Numbered from the stretch's first letter, positions 28,815-38,924 are shown. The stretch: DNA of 64,000 bases from Pusillimonas sp. T7-7 (GCF_000209655.1 NC_015458.1:1488001-1552000), one strand, 5' to 3'. A program made the numbers and translations. The notes: generated by a model not told the origin, from the letters alone.

Positions 28815-29240
28815 TTAGCGGCTGTGAATATTGCTTTCAGGAAAGAAGAAAGCGATTTCGACGGCGGCTGTTTCGACGGCGTCGGAACCATGCACGGCAT
28901 TGGCATCGATGCTGTCGGCAAAATCGGCGCGGATGGTGCCGGCATCGGCTTTCTTGGGATCGGTGGCGCCCATCAGGTCACGGTTGGTTTGAATGGCGTT
29001 TTCGCCTTCCAGCACTTGTACGAAGACGGGACCAGACACCATGAAGTCGACCAGATCCTTGTAGAAAGGACGCTCTTTATGAACAGCATAAAAGCGCTCG
29101 GCATCGTCGCGCGACAGCTGTTGCAGGCGGGCGGCTACGACTTTAAGATTAGCCTTTTCAAAGCGGGCAACGATCTGGCCAATTACGTTCTTGGCAACGG
29201 CATCAGGTTTGATAATGGAAAGAGTGCGTTCAATAGCCAT
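28815..29240 (-). CDS. ndk: Nucleoside diphosphate kinase
   Basis: Balances NTP and dNTP pools; 141 residues, as usual. The signatures [20 protein letters not shown] and the active-site His in NAVHGSD are intact, as are the nucleotide-site residues in [18 protein letters not shown]. The ATG at 29240 is the family start. First gene of the 16-gene block; a candidate promoter is at 29287-29316. It is divergent from valS across 254 bases that hold no other gene. Confidence 0.98.
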   Translation of the reverse strand: MAIERTLSIIKPDAVAKNVIGQIVARFEKANLKVVAARLQQLSRDDAERFYAVHKERPFYKDLVDFMVSGPVFVQVLEGENAIQTNRDLMGATDPKKADAGTIRADFADSIDANAVHGSDAVETAAVEIAFFFPESNIHSR

Positions 29241-29286
29241 GTGAGGTCCAAACAAAAATATAGGTGGTTTAAAGGCAGAATCTGAA

Positions 29287-29316
29287 ATTCTAAAGAGCCG
29301 GTTTCAGCCATTGCCA
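29287..29316 (-). promoter_or_regulatory. Candidate promoter for the ndk operon
   Basis: Minus strand TGGCAA (29311-29316), 18-base spacer, TAGAAT (29287-29292), 46 bases before the ndk start. A pattern match only; the spacer is at the long end. Confidence 0.35.
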
Positions 29317-29494
29317 GACGCAGACGCATCCGAAAATTGAAAAAACCAAAAATCTTCAATAAAAACAATAACTTTGCTAAAGTTTATGTTAACCGGGCAT
29401 TTTAACATGCCGTTGGGCGCCCCGCATATATGGCGGGTTTCAGATATAGTCAGACTTTTGCCCTTATGCGGCAACCCGTACGCATTCTTACACT

Positions 29495-32347
29495 ATGACC
29501 ATAAATCCCAGCCAGAACGATACCGATCAACTCGCCAAAAGCTTCGAACCACAGCAAATTGAATCGCACTGGTATGCGCAATGGGAACGCAAAGGTTATT
29601 TTACCGGCGGCCGGCATGTTGCACCCGCCAACCCGGACCAGAGCAAGCCTTTTGTCATTCAGTTTCCACCCCCCAATGTGACCGGTACGCTGCACATGGG
29701 GCACGCTTTCAACCAGACCGTCATGGACGGACTGGTTCGCTACCATCGCATGCGCGGAGACGACACAGTCTTTATCCCAGGCACCGACCATGCCGGCATC
29801 GCCACGCAAATCGTCGTTGAGCGTCAGCTTGATGCCCAAAACGTGTCGCGTCACGACCTTGGCCGCGAAAAATTCGTAGACAAAGTCTGGGAATGGAAAC
29901 AGAAATCAGGCAACGCAATCACCGAGCAATTTCGCCGGCTGGGTTCCTCTTGCGACTGGGATCGTGAATACTTCACCATGGACGACAATCTGTCGCGCGG
30001 TGTCGTGGAAACCTTTGTACGCCTGCACGAACAAGGGCTGATTTATCGCGGAAAGCGCCTGGTCAACTGGGATCCCGTCCTAGGTACCGCGGTATCCGAT
30101 CTGGAAGTCGTCAGCGAGGAAGAAGACGGTTTCATGTGGGAAATACGCTACCCACTGACCAAGCCTGTCGATGGCATAAGCTGCCTGGTGGTGGCCACCA
30201 CCCGTCCTGAAACCATGCTGGGCGACGTGGCCGTCATGGTGCACCCGGAAGACGAGCGCTACGCACACCTGATCGGCGCTACCGTAGAGTTGCCATTGGT
30301 GGGCCGGCAAATTCCCATTATTGCCGATGACTACGTCGACCGCGAATTCGGCACAGGCGTCGTCAAAGTGACCCCCGCGCACGACTTCAACGACTATGCG
30401 GTCGGACAGCGCCACGGTCTGAACATGATCAGCATCCTGACACTGGATGCAAAAATCTCCGACGAAGCGCCCGAAACTTATCGCGGTCTGGACCGTTTTG
30501 AAGCGCGCAAGCGCATTGTCGACGATCTGACTGCGCTGGATGCCCTGCAAGGCGTCAAACCGCACAAACTCATGGTTCCCCGCGGCGATCGAACCAATAC
30601 GGTTATTGAACCCATGCTCACCGACCAATGGTTTGTGGCCATGAGCGAGCCCGCACCGGCCAATACCTTGCATCCCGGCAAAAGCATTACCGATGTCGCC
30701 CTGAAAGTAGTCGCCGACGGCCGCGTCAAGTTCTATCCCGAAAACTGGACCACCACCTACAACCAATGGCTGGAAAAAATTCAGGACTGGTGTATTTCGC
30801 GTCAACTATGGTGGGGTCACCAGATTCCCGCCTGGTATTCCGACGATGGGCAAATCTTTGTTGCGCGTAACGAAGCAGACGCCCTTCAGCAGGCCAAGGC
30901 CGCCGGCGTCAGCGGCCCGCTGACCCGCGACCCGGATGTGCTCGATACCTGGTTCTCATCCGCCCTGGTGCCGTTCACCGACCTTGGATGGCCCGAGCAG
31001 ACACCCGACCTCGATCGCTACCTGCCATCGAGCGTGCTGGTCACCGGCTTCGACATCATCTTTTTCTGGGTCGCCCGCATGGTGATGATGAGCATGCACA
31101 TGACGGGCAAGGTCCCCTTTGAAACCGTCTATGTGCATGGCCTGGTCTGCGACATGGACGGCAAGAAAATGAGCAAGTCCAAGGGCAACACCATAGATCC
31201 CGTAGACTTGATCGACGGTATCGCGCTTGATGATCTGCTTGAAAAACGCAGCACAGGCCTGATGAACCCCAAGCAGGCAGCCAGCATCCGGAAAAAAACC
31301 AGCAAAGATTATCCCAACGGTTTTCCCGCCTACGGTACCGATGCCTTGCGCTTTACCATGGCCGCCTACGCCACGCTTGGTCGCAACATCAACTTTGACC
31401 TGAAGCGTTGCGAAGGCTATCGGAATTTCTGCAACAAGCTCTGGAATGCGTCACGCTTTGTGCTGATGAACACCGAGGGTCACGCACTCGGCGACAACCG
31501 CATCACGCCTGAGCTGTCTTTTGCCGATCAATGGATCATCAGTCAGCTTCAGCGCCTGGAAGCCGATATCGAGCGCGGTTTTGCCGACTATCGCTTCGAC
31601 AACATCGCCAATGCGCTCTATCACTTCATCTGGAACGAATACTGCGACTGGTATGTCGAGCTGGCCAAGGTGCAGATTCAGCACGGCACGCCGGCAGCAC
31701 AGCTGGGTACACGCCACACGCTGATCCGTGCGCTCGAAACCCTATTGCGTCTGGCACATCCGATTATTCCGTTCATTACTGAGGAGCTCTGGCAAAAGGT
31801 GTCTCTGGTCGCAGGCAAGCGCCAGGCCGAAGACGACGTCAGCCTGAGCGTACAGCCCTATCCCGTACCAAACAACAGCCTACTCAATGAACAGGCTGAA
31901 GCCCAGGTCGCCGAGCTCAAGGCTCAGGTGGAAGCGGTACGCGCACTACGGGGCGAAATGAATCTTTCGCCTGCGCAACGGGTTCCGCTTATTGCCCAGG
32001 GCAAGCGTGAGGTGCTGGAGATGAACAGCATGTATTTGACCGCACTGGCCAAGCTGGAAGGCGTAGAGATCGTTGATCAGCTGCCCGATGTTGGCGCGCC
32101 GGTACAGATCGTCGGCACGACGCAGTTGATGTTGCATGTCGAGATCGACGTCGAAGCCGAACGGATTCGCCTGGGCAAGGAAGTGGAACGGCTGCAAAAT
32201 GAAATCGCCAAGGCTAATGGCAAACTGTCGAACGCCAGCTTTGTCGAGCGCGCACCGGCGGCAGTCGTCGAGCAGGAAAAAACCCGTGTCGCGCAGTTTG
32301 GCGAGACGCTGGTTAAAGTACAGGAGCAGTTGGCCAAGCTGGGTTAA
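29495..32347 (+). CDS. valS: Valyl-tRNA synthetase
   Basis: Class Ia aminoacyl-tRNA synthetase, 950 residues. HIGH-type motif [19 protein letters not shown] motif [19 protein letters not shown], editing (CP1) domain with [30 protein letters not shown] in the catalytic core, and the C-terminal tRNA-binding coiled coil ([40 protein letters not shown]). Transcribed alone on the plus strand. It is convergent with the catabolic operon, with a large perfect inverted repeat between them. Confidence 0.98.
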   Translation: MTINPSQNDTDQLAKSFEPQQIESHWYAQWERKGYFTGGRHVAPANPDQSKPFVIQFPPPNVTGTLHMGHAFNQTVMDGLVRYHRMRGDDTVFIPGTDHAGIATQIVVERQLDAQNVSRHDLGREKFVDKVWEWKQKSGNAITEQFRRLGSSCDWDREYFTMDDNLSRGVVETFVRLHEQGLIYRGKRLVNWDPVLGTAVSDLEVVSEEEDGFMWEIRYPLTKPVDGISCLVVATTRPETMLGDVAVMVHPEDERYAHLIGATVELPLVGRQIPIIADDYVDREFGTGVVKVTPAHDFNDYAVGQRHGLNMISILTLDAKISDEAPETYRGLDRFEARKRIVDDLTALDALQGVKPHKLMVPRGDRTNTVIEPMLTDQWFVAMSEPAPANTLHPGKSITDVALKVVADGRVKFYPENWTTTYNQWLEKIQDWCISRQLWWGHQIPAWYSDDGQIFVARNEADALQQAKAAGVSGPLTRDPDVLDTWFSSALVPFTDLGWPEQTPDLDRYLPSSVLVTGFDIIFFWVARMVMMSMHMTGKVPFETVYVHGLVCDMDGKKMSKSKGNTIDPVDLIDGIALDDLLEKRSTGLMNPKQAASIRKKTSKDYPNGFPAYGTDALRFTMAAYATLGRNINFDLKRCEGYRNFCNKLWNASRFVLMNTEGHALGDNRITPELSFADQWIISQLQRLEADIERGFADYRFDNIANALYHFIWNEYCDWYVELAKVQIQHGTPAAQLGTRHTLIRALETLLRLAHPIIPFITEELWQKVSLVAGKRQAEDDVSLSVQPYPVPNNSLLNEQAEAQVAELKAQVEAVRALRGEMNLSPAQRVPLIAQGKREVLEMNSMYLTALAKLEGVEIVDQLPDVGAPVQIVGTTQLMLHVEIDVEAERIRLGKEVERLQNEIAKANGKLSNASFVERAPAAVVEQEKTRVAQFGETLVKVQEQLAKLG

Positions 32348-32409
32348 CACACCAGTCAGTTTAGGTTTGAAGCCGCAGCGAGCCACACAGGCGTCAGGTT
32401 TCTTATGAC

Positions 32410-32487
32410 GCTGTCCTGTCCGGGTGGGGGTAAGCCGGCGGTTAGGCGCGCGCCGTAGCCGGCTTACCCCCACCCGGACAGGACAGC
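32410..32487. repeat. 30-bp perfect inverted repeat between valS and the catabolic operon
   Basis: Arms 32410-32439 and 32458-32487 are exact reverse complements (left arm begins GCTGTCCTGTCCGGGTG) around an 18-base loop, itself containing GGCGCGCGCC. It sits in the 173-base gap between two convergent stops. Neither side has a T-run, so it is not a classical intrinsic terminator, though in RNA it would be extremely stable from either strand. Confidence 0.95.
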
Positions 32488-32520
32488 TGCAACTATGATA
32501 AGCCGTGCCGTCAAGAAAGC

Positions 32521-34611
32521 TTAAATTACATATTTGCGCTCAATGAGTGCATCCAGTATTACGACATGACCGGGGTCAACCAGCACTGGATTCAGATCGA
32601 TGGAAGCGATTGAGTCTTCGTTGCGTAACATGATGTCCCCCAATTGCACCGCCAGCTTTGCCACGCACTCAATCGGCAGAGGCGGTTCCCCTCTTGCCCC
32701 GTGAAATAACGGCGCAATGCGCAGAGCTTTAAGCCCCTTGCATGCATTATCAATACTGAAGGGCGGCACAAGCAGATGGTAATCAGGCATGCTCTCAATA
32801 AACTTTCCGCCATCGCTAAGCATTACGACCGGCCCAAACCTGGGGTCCACTTTTGCGCCTAAGGCCAATTCGCGTTTTCCAAACATCATGGGCGATACTA
32901 GAAAATAAGGTGCTAGGCCAAGTGCCCGCATCTTACTTTCACACTCTTGACACGCTTTGCGTACATCTTGCTCACTGGACAAATTCAGATAGACGAGGCC
33001 AAACTCCGATTTATGCGGCAATTTCTCTGAGCATCCCTTGAGCACTATCGGGCTTTCCATTGCTTGCCAAGCCTGCACGACTTCGTCTTCGGTAGCGCAT
33101 AAGCGATGTGAGACGACAGGCATGCCTACTGCTGCAAGCGCGGTCAAACTCTCGGCCTCGCTCAGAAATGTACTGCTGGCCCCCGGCAAGGATATGAGCG
33201 GAGTATCCTCAGTCTCGCTACCCCATTCCTCATCCAGTAAGGCCTGATGCCGGGACACTTGATCCAGCGCCTGCAGCGCGGCAAGTTCACCCCGAAACGT
33301 GACAATGCCCCGACGGACAAAGGGCGCCAATATAGCATCAAGGGTGGCGGAAACAACCACCAGCTTATTTCCCTGCGCCTCAAAAGCAGCGATGTCGTCA
33401 GCAAGGCGATCCAGATCATAGCCTTGGCCTGCAACAGGTAGGCTCACCAGATAAAGGCTGGCCGACTCATCACTCCTGAACGTGTCCAACACACGCGCAA
33501 GAATCCCACTATCTGTCATGAGTGAAGCCGTCAGATCAATGGGATTGGTGACGGTTGCGAAGCTCGCCAGAACGGCACCCAGGGCGTTTTGGTTTGTTGA
33601 GTCCAGCTGCACCAGCGGCAGTGCCAGCATGTCGGCGATATCTGCCGACATGACGCACGACGAACCGCTGTTGCTGATAACGACGACTTCCCTTCGCCTA
33701 CGATCAAATTGCTTCAGATACAACGGCAGCACTTGTGAAATTTGACTGATGTCATCTGCACGCCAGATGCTGTGGCGGCGCAAGAAGGCATCAACGACAC
33801 GGTCTTCACCTGCGAGCGCACCAGTATGCGACTGCGCTGCAGCAGCTCCCATCACACTGCGACCCGCCTTAACTGCCAGGATACAAACTCCTCTAGTGCG
33901 GGCCAGCGCTGCCGCCTTGGCAAGCAAGTCTGGATCCTTGATGCTTTCCATATAGAGCACCAGTATCCGAATACCCGGATCATCCAATATCGATAAGGCG
34001 AGTTCGGAAACCGTGATGTCCGCCTCATTTCCCGAGGTCATCACATAACGCACCCCGATTCCTCGTTCACGCAGCATCGTATATATAGCAGCGCCTGTTG
34101 CACCACTTTGACTCACCACAGCGACAGGACCATCACATGGGTCCAGTTGCGTAAACATGGTACTAAAGTTGGCGACCATACCATTTTGAAAATTGGCCAC
34201 ACCTTGGGCATTGGGACCAATTATGCGCATACCCGCCGCGGCAGCTATCTGTATAAGCTGGCGCTGTTCAGCCTCTCCTTCCGAACCGGTTTCACCAAAA
34301 CCGGAACTCATGATCACGGCAGCCTTGACACCTCCTTCTGCGCACACCTGCACCGCCGCCTTGACCGCAGGCCCTGCCAGGGCAATGACAGCAAGATCTG
34401 GAGTTTCTGGCAACGCCCTCAGGTTTGGATAACACTTGATCCCTTGCACCACGTCACGCGTGGGATTAATGGGATATATGCTCCCGGAGAAACCAAAACG
34501 CTTAAGATAATCAACAGGCCTGCCACCCACTTTATCCTTGTCACCAGAAGCACCAATCACTGCCACAGACGACGGTTTCGTTAATATGCCAAGCAGTTTG
34601 TCTTTATCCAT
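32521..34611 (-). CDS. NDP-forming acyl-CoA synthetase (fused alpha-beta)
   Basis: Cytoplasmic enzyme of 696 residues that should activate a carboxylic acid to its CoA thioester through a phospho-histidine. The N-terminal CoA-binding Rossmann domain (SVAVIGASGDKDKVGGRPVD) is followed by succinyl-CoA-ligase-like domains with the catalytic His262 in AAQSHTGALAGED, and a C-terminal ATP-grasp domain (PIVLKGCSEKLPHKSEFGLV). This is the fused order of the acetate/pimeloyl/feruloyl 'Acd' group, unrelated to AMP-forming Acs. Last gene of the catabolic operon, 5 bases after the crotonase gene. Substrate unknown. Confidence 0.88.
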   Translation of the reverse strand: MDKDKLLGILTKPSSVAVIGASGDKDKVGGRPVDYLKRFGFSGSIYPINPTRDVVQGIKCYPNLRALPETPDLAVIALAGPAVKAAVQVCAEGGVKAAVIMSSGFGETGSEGEAEQRQLIQIAAAAGMRIIGPNAQGVANFQNGMVANFSTMFTQLDPCDGPVAVVSQSGATGAAIYTMLRERGIGVRYVMTSGNEADITVSELALSILDDPGIRILVLYMESIKDPDLLAKAAALARTRGVCILAVKAGRSVMGAAAAQSHTGALAGEDRVVDAFLRRHSIWRADDISQISQVLPLYLKQFDRRRREVVVISNSGSSCVMSADIADMLALPLVQLDSTNQNALGAVLASFATVTNPIDLTASLMTDSGILARVLDTFRSDESASLYLVSLPVAGQGYDLDRLADDIAAFEAQGNKLVVVSATLDAILAPFVRRGIVTFRGELAALQALDQVSRHQALLDEEWGSETEDTPLISLPGASSTFLSEAESLTALAAVGMPVVSHRLCATEDEVVQAWQAMESPIVLKGCSEKLPHKSEFGLVYLNLSSEQDVRKACQECESKMRALGLAPYFLVSPMMFGKRELALGAKVDPRFGPVVMLSDGGKFIESMPDYHLLVPPFSIDNACKGLKALRIAPLFHGARGEPPLPIECVAKLAVQLGDIMLRNEDSIASIDLNPVLVDPGHVVILDALIERKYVI

Positions 34612-34616
34612 TTTTT

Positions 34617-35405
34617 TTATGTGTCATCAGGTTTACGTGAGGCACTGCGCCGGCTAGCCAGGAAGCGTTGCGCAGAACGCTGGGGTTCGCCGTCGGCGTA
34701 GCATTCAAGCTGCGCCCGCACACCGGCCAGCACTGCGTCATCAAAGCCTGGTTGTGTCAGCTCGCGAAAGCGTTGCTTGGAGACCCGGACCGCAGTCGCT
34801 GGCAATGTGGCAAGTTGGCGCGCCTTTTCCAGTGAGACGGAGACTACTTCGCCAGCTGCGGCCAGCGTCGTCACCAAGCCGATGTCATGTGCTCGCTGCC
34901 CGGAAATAAGTTCTCCTGTCAAAGACATGGCCACATTCTGCGTTAGCCCAACGTGTAGCGTCATAAGATAAGAACCCACTATGCTGGCCAGACCTGCTTT
35001 GACCTCGGGCTGACCAATCAAGGTTTGCGGCGCGGTGATTCGGATGTCTGCGCACAGGGCCAATTGAAAGCCCGCGCCTGCCGCGACACCATTGATCGCC
35101 GCAACACATGGTTTATTCAGATCCCGAACTGCCTGGTACATATTCCGCTGCGCAGTCAACCAATTGACAATGTTTTCCCATTGCATATCTGCAGACTCCT
35201 GCAAATCCTGCCCAGAACAGAATGCACGATTGCCCTGTCCAGTGAGAACAATTGCTCGCACGTCCTGCGCCTTGTTCAGCGTATTAAGTGCATCAGTCAG
35301 CTGACCGCGTAGTGATGCGTTGACCGCATTCATACGCTCAGGACGGTTTAAAGTCACAATAGCGACTTCGCCGTCCCTGTCTACTGATACAACGTCGTTA
35401 CTCAT
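34617..35405 (-). CDS. Crotonase-fold (enoyl-CoA hydratase/isomerase family) protein
   Basis: CoA-thioester enzyme of 262 residues. Oxyanion-hole motifs NRAFCSGQDLQE and NGVAAGAGFQLALCADIRIT are present. Aligned by eye to mitochondrial enoyl-CoA hydratase, the second catalytic Glu is kept (E134 in IGQPEVKAG) but the first is Gln114 (GAGFQLA instead of GGGCELA). So it may be an isomerase, hydrolase or lyase rather than a simple hydratase. The ATG at 35405 follows GGGGTGG; a GTG three codons upstream is less likely. It is co-transcribed with the acyl-CoA synthetase. Confidence 0.85.
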   Translation of the reverse strand: MSNDVVSVDRDGEVAIVTLNRPERMNAVNASLRGQLTDALNTLNKAQDVRAIVLTGQGNRAFCSGQDLQESADMQWENIVNWLTAQRNMYQAVRDLNKPCVAAINGVAAGAGFQLALCADIRITAPQTLIGQPEVKAGLASIVGSYLMTLHVGLTQNVAMSLTGELISGQRAHDIGLVTTLAAAGEVVSVSLEKARQLATLPATAVRVSKQRFRELTQPGFDDAVLAGVRAQLECYADGEPQRSAQRFLASRRSASRKPDDT

Positions 35406-35474
35406 GCATACCACCCCACATTATGCTTGCCAGTATGTTTATTGCCATGCCTAATCACATGTACAGCCAGCCGC

Positions 35475-36665
35475 TCACACATAGGCCGGTCCGTCGGTGG
35501 CGGGATATGCCTTGATGAAGTCCTCGTCGACCTCCACACCTATACCGGGCTTGTTCAAAGGCAGTACACAACCATCTTTATCAACCTGATACGGCGTTTC
35601 AACCAACTTATCTCGCAAGAAATTAGTCTTGGCGGCATCCGCTTCAAAGTACCCAGCATTGTCAATTGCCGCCAAAAAGTGAATAGTCACCGCCATGCTG
35701 ATACCCGACATTGCGCTATGCGGATTGATGAGTATTTTCTGTGCAGATGCCATGGCGGCAATACGTAACCCTTCTGTGATGCCCCCACTCTTGGATAGAT
35801 CTGGCTGCCAAATGCTTACGACCCCTTCATTCAGCAAGTAATTGAACTCGAAGCGGGTGTAGTGGTTCTCACCAGAAGCGAAGCGAACATGCCCAAAATT
35901 ACGTGCTTCGCGATAGCTGCGATAGTCGTGTGCAGGAAACGGCTCTTCAAGCCAACCCACGCCATTGTCGTCAAGGCCGGGCATGGCTGCCAGTGCATCG
36001 GCTACTGTATAGCCGCAATTGGCGTCGGTCAGTATGGTCAGCTCATCGCCAAAAGCCTTGCGAACAGCTGCGACACGAGCAATATCGGCTGCAACGTTAT
36101 CACCTATGCGAAGCTTGATTGCTTTGTAGCCCGACTCCACTAGAGGCTCGGCCTCTTGTACCAATTGCGCCGGCTCCTGATAGCCCAGCGATACGCCCCC
36201 GGCGTAGGCCGGTATTGGCTTGCGCGATCCACCCAATAGTTTCCATAACGGCCAGCCCACCGCCTTGCCGCGGATGTCCCAAAGCGCTTGGTCTATACCG
36301 CTCATTGCCATGCTGGTTGCCGCCCCCATGCCGTGGCTGCCGAGCTGCATTTTATATATCCGCGCCCAGACCCCAACGACATCGTCGGCATTCATCCCCA
36401 AGGCCAAATGGCGCAAAGTGGTATTGATTAGAGTGGCTATGGCGATCACTGACCTTCCATGATGCGACTCTCCATAACCAACGATACCACCTGCAGTAGT
36501 CACCTTGACCACCACCGCATCACGCTTCACCGTGCGCCCTATACCCAGGGTCACTCCCTGCCCTTCGGGTAAAGGATAAGACACGGGAAACGCTTCGATA
36601 TCAACAATCTTCAGGTCGGAATCAGCCATGGATGAATTATTTTCTTCTTGCACGCTTTTCAGCAT
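35475..36665 (-). CDS. Enolase-superfamily enzyme (mandelate racemase / muconate lactonizing type)
   Basis: Mg2+-dependent enzyme of 396 residues that abstracts the proton next to a carboxylate. Capping domain (YGESHHGRS...) then TIM barrel. Metal ligands by position: D214 (ILTDANCGY), E240 (GWLEEPFP) and E266 (FASGENHYT). The acid/base side shows K184-x-R186 (AIKLRIGD) and a His316-Asp289 pair (INPHSAMSG, QPDLSKSGG), so it belongs nearest the mandelate racemase subgroup but with Arg for the second Lys. The start 36665 has GGAG. Likely a dehydratase, racemase or cycloisomerase; the substrate cannot be read. Confidence 0.87.
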   Translation of the reverse strand: MLKSVQEENNSSMADSDLKIVDIEAFPVSYPLPEGQGVTLGIGRTVKRDAVVVKVTTAGGIVGYGESHHGRSVIAIATLINTTLRHLALGMNADDVVGVWARIYKMQLGSHGMGAATSMAMSGIDQALWDIRGKAVGWPLWKLLGGSRKPIPAYAGGVSLGYQEPAQLVQEAEPLVESGYKAIKLRIGDNVAADIARVAAVRKAFGDELTILTDANCGYTVADALAAMPGLDDNGVGWLEEPFPAHDYRSYREARNFGHVRFASGENHYTRFEFNYLLNEGVVSIWQPDLSKSGGITEGLRIAAMASAQKILINPHSAMSGISMAVTIHFLAAIDNAGYFEADAAKTNFLRDKLVETPYQVDKDGCVLPLNKPGIGVEVDEDFIKAYPATDGPAYV

Positions 36666-36724
36666 TCTTTACTCCACAATCACTGGGTAGCTCAGCGTTG
36701 CCTCGCCACCCTTGTCACCTGTTA

Positions 36725-37708
36725 TTAGTTAACTTTGACATCTGCCGCTTTGACAATCTTGCCCATTCTTTCGCGATCAATGCGAATGCGCTCAGCAAAC
36801 TCTTCGGGCGTTCCCCCCACCGGCTGCAGGCCTGCTTTAATCAATGAGTCTTGTATATCTTGCATGGCAACGATTTTGGATATCTCCAGCTGCAGTTTTT
36901 TAACGATATCCGGAGGTGTGCCAGCCGGCGCTACCAACCCATACCAGGAGCCCGTCTGAAAGCCAGGCACGCCCGACTCGTTGACCGTAGGAACATTGGG
37001 CAGAATGCTGACGCGTTCCTCGGATGTCACAGCCAGAGGCACAAGCTTGCCGCTGTTGATATGCGGAACCAAAGTAACCATGTTGTCCAGGATCGCATTA
37101 GTCTGACCGCCAAGAATGTCAGAGGTAGCCGGAGCGCTGCCTTTATAAGGAATGTGCAAGGATTTCATGCCGGCTTCCATATCCAGGTATTCAGCGCCTA
37201 AGTGCTGGGCTGTACCTACACCGCCATTTGCCACCGTAAATGTCCCAGGCTTCGCCTGTACCTGCTTGCGCCATTCTTCAAATGAGGTAATACCCACTGA
37301 AGGATGAACTGCCAATAACAAGGGTGCTGCAACCAGTTGGCTGACTGGGGCGAAATCCTTGATGGAGTCATAGTCCAAGTTCTTGTAGACATGAGGGTTG
37401 ACTGCCGAGATACCTGCCGCCGTCATAGTCAAGGTATAGCCATCTGGTGCTGCACGAGCGCCAGCCGATGCGCCGATATTACCTCCAGCACCAGGACGGT
37501 TGTCGACAATAACAGGCTGCCCCCAGCTTTCGGATAGCTTGTGCCCGACAGTACGCGCCAGCATATCCGTTGCACCACCTGCCGAGAACGGCACGATGAT
37601 GGTTATGGGCTTTTCGGGGTAGGCCGCCTGTGCGCCGAGTGGCACCAACGCAAAGACTGCGGCCAGTAGTGAAGATGTAAATCGGCACCGCTTTTGAACG
37701 CGTTTCAT
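36725..37708 (-). CDS. Bug/TctC family periplasmic solute receptor
   Basis: Periplasmic binding protein of the tripartite tricarboxylate transporter type, 327 residues. The signal peptide MKRVQKRCRFTSSLLAAVFA is cut around AQA|AY; the mature start YPEKPITIIVPFSAGGATDM and VDNRPGAGGNIGASAGARAA are classic Bug motifs, including the ligand-contacting loops. The ATG at 37708 follows AGGAGA. A candidate promoter at 37764-37792 drives it and the three enzymes downstream. No TctA/TctB permease genes are near, as is common for Bug receptors, so it may use shared permeases or act as a sensor. Confidence 0.92.
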   Translation of the reverse strand: MKRVQKRCRFTSSLLAAVFALVPLGAQAAYPEKPITIIVPFSAGGATDMLARTVGHKLSESWGQPVIVDNRPGAGGNIGASAGARAAPDGYTLTMTAAGISAVNPHVYKNLDYDSIKDFAPVSQLVAAPLLLAVHPSVGITSFEEWRKQVQAKPGTFTVANGGVGTAQHLGAEYLDMEAGMKSLHIPYKGSAPATSDILGGQTNAILDNMVTLVPHINSGKLVPLAVTSEERVSILPNVPTVNESGVPGFQTGSWYGLVAPAGTPPDIVKKLQLEISKIVAMQDIQDSLIKAGLQPVGGTPEEFAERIRIDRERMGKIVKAADVKVN

Positions 37709-37763
37709 CAGCTGTCTCCTGTATGATTTTTTTCTGATTAAGACCCGAAGGAGTCTTGAGTTG

Positions 37764-37792
37764 ATTCTAGGTAGATATCTTCGGGCAAACAA
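37764..37792 (-). promoter_or_regulatory. Candidate promoter for the catabolic operon
   Basis: Minus strand TTGTTT (37787-37792), 17-base spacer, TAGAAT (37764-37769), in the 133-base gap between the LysR stop and the Bug receptor start. Confidence 0.5.
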
Positions 37793-37841
37793 TGACGCAA
37801 TCGGTCATATCAGGTATTCCATACAGAACCAGGAAAACGGT

Positions 37842-38750
37842 TCAGACTGCCAGCAACTCAGCCATCATTTCGCGCACACGCAAAGCAACCAGCCGTGCTG
37901 CTCGCGAAAGCGGGTGGCGCTGGCTCAGGCCAAGAGCAATGGTACGCACCATGGCAGGGTTTACAATTTTCGACACCGCCAGCCTGCCGCTATTGATGTC
38001 GTCCAGCACTGCTACCGCTGGCAGAAAAGTGAACGCGTCACCACTGGCCGCGATGCGGGTAAGCGCAGATATCGTATTAACTTCGAGACGTATGTTCAAC
38101 TTGAGCTTACGTGCTTTCGCCTCTCGATCTAGAAACACACGAAGCCCATCGGGCCAAGGCGGTACCACAAGCGGAAGCATATCAAGCTTTGAAAAGTCCA
38201 CTTCCTTGCCAGACAATACGTAAGCGCCGGGCTTGCCGATCAGCATCGTCTCTACTTGCCCCAGTGTGTCTTCACCTCCGGCGCTCTCACTGTTATAGCG
38301 GTTCATCACCGCAAGATCCAGGTCTCCTGCGGCCAACTGCTTTTCCAATGCGCCGGTAAACCCTTCGACGACTAACAAACGTACTGCTGGAGCACGCTTC
38401 TGAATATCTGCAAATAGCCGAGGCAACAATTGTCGAGACATGGACGGTACGACACCTACCCGGACGTTGCCAGCGGGAACACCGGAATTATCTCTGATGC
38501 AAGCCTCTAATCGACCTGTCTGAGCCAGCAGTTCTATAATTTCGGGCATGACCTCCTGCCCGAAGTTGGATAAACGCATCCCGCGTCCCGTCCGTTCAAA
38601 AAGGCGATCACCCCACTCGTCCTCCAGACGGACAACTTGCTTGCTAACAAAAGATTGCGTAGCACCTAGGGCTTTGGCCGCAGCTGTGACCGATCCGTAC
38701 TCCGCGACGAGAGAAATAATCTCTAGTGCTCTCTGATTGAAGGTGCGCAT
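37842..38750 (-). CDS. LysR-type transcriptional regulator
   Basis: Protein of 302 residues, normal for the family. The N-terminal helix-turn-helix is ALEIISLVAEYGSVTAAAKA followed by ATQSFVSKQVVRLEDEWGDR, then a linker helix and a type 2 periplasmic-binding-like effector domain (NVRVGVVPSMSRQLLPRLFA). It most likely activates the Bug receptor-enolase-crotonase-CoA synthetase genes in response to the substrate or an intermediate. It is in the same direction as the operon it precedes, not divergent as LysR genes usually are, and separated by a gap with a promoter. Confidence 0.9.
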   Translation of the reverse strand: MRTFNQRALEIISLVAEYGSVTAAAKALGATQSFVSKQVVRLEDEWGDRLFERTGRGMRLSNFGQEVMPEIIELLAQTGRLEACIRDNSGVPAGNVRVGVVPSMSRQLLPRLFADIQKRAPAVRLLVVEGFTGALEKQLAAGDLDLAVMNRYNSESAGGEDTLGQVETMLIGKPGAYVLSGKEVDFSKLDMLPLVVPPWPDGLRVFLDREAKARKLKLNIRLEVNTISALTRIAASGDAFTFLPAVAVLDDINSGRLAVSKIVNPAMVRTIALGLSQRHPLSRAARLVALRVREMMAELLAV

Positions 38751-38924
38751 TGTTTGAGTATCATTAGATCAACCGTCCACATCATTCTTGAGTTTCGTCG
38801 CGGAAGGTGGAATACGACACATCGGATATCAATATCGCCCTGCACCAACAAGGCTATCGTGCGCAGTGCCATACATTTTAAAATAAGGCCAGATATTCGA
38901 GCTGGGCTGGTAATGACTATACGA

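Noticed and set aside
29241..29494. Small RNA or tRNA gene in the ndk-valS gap
   Set aside because: No cloverleaf or clear promoter-terminator pair; only short weak hairpins are seen.
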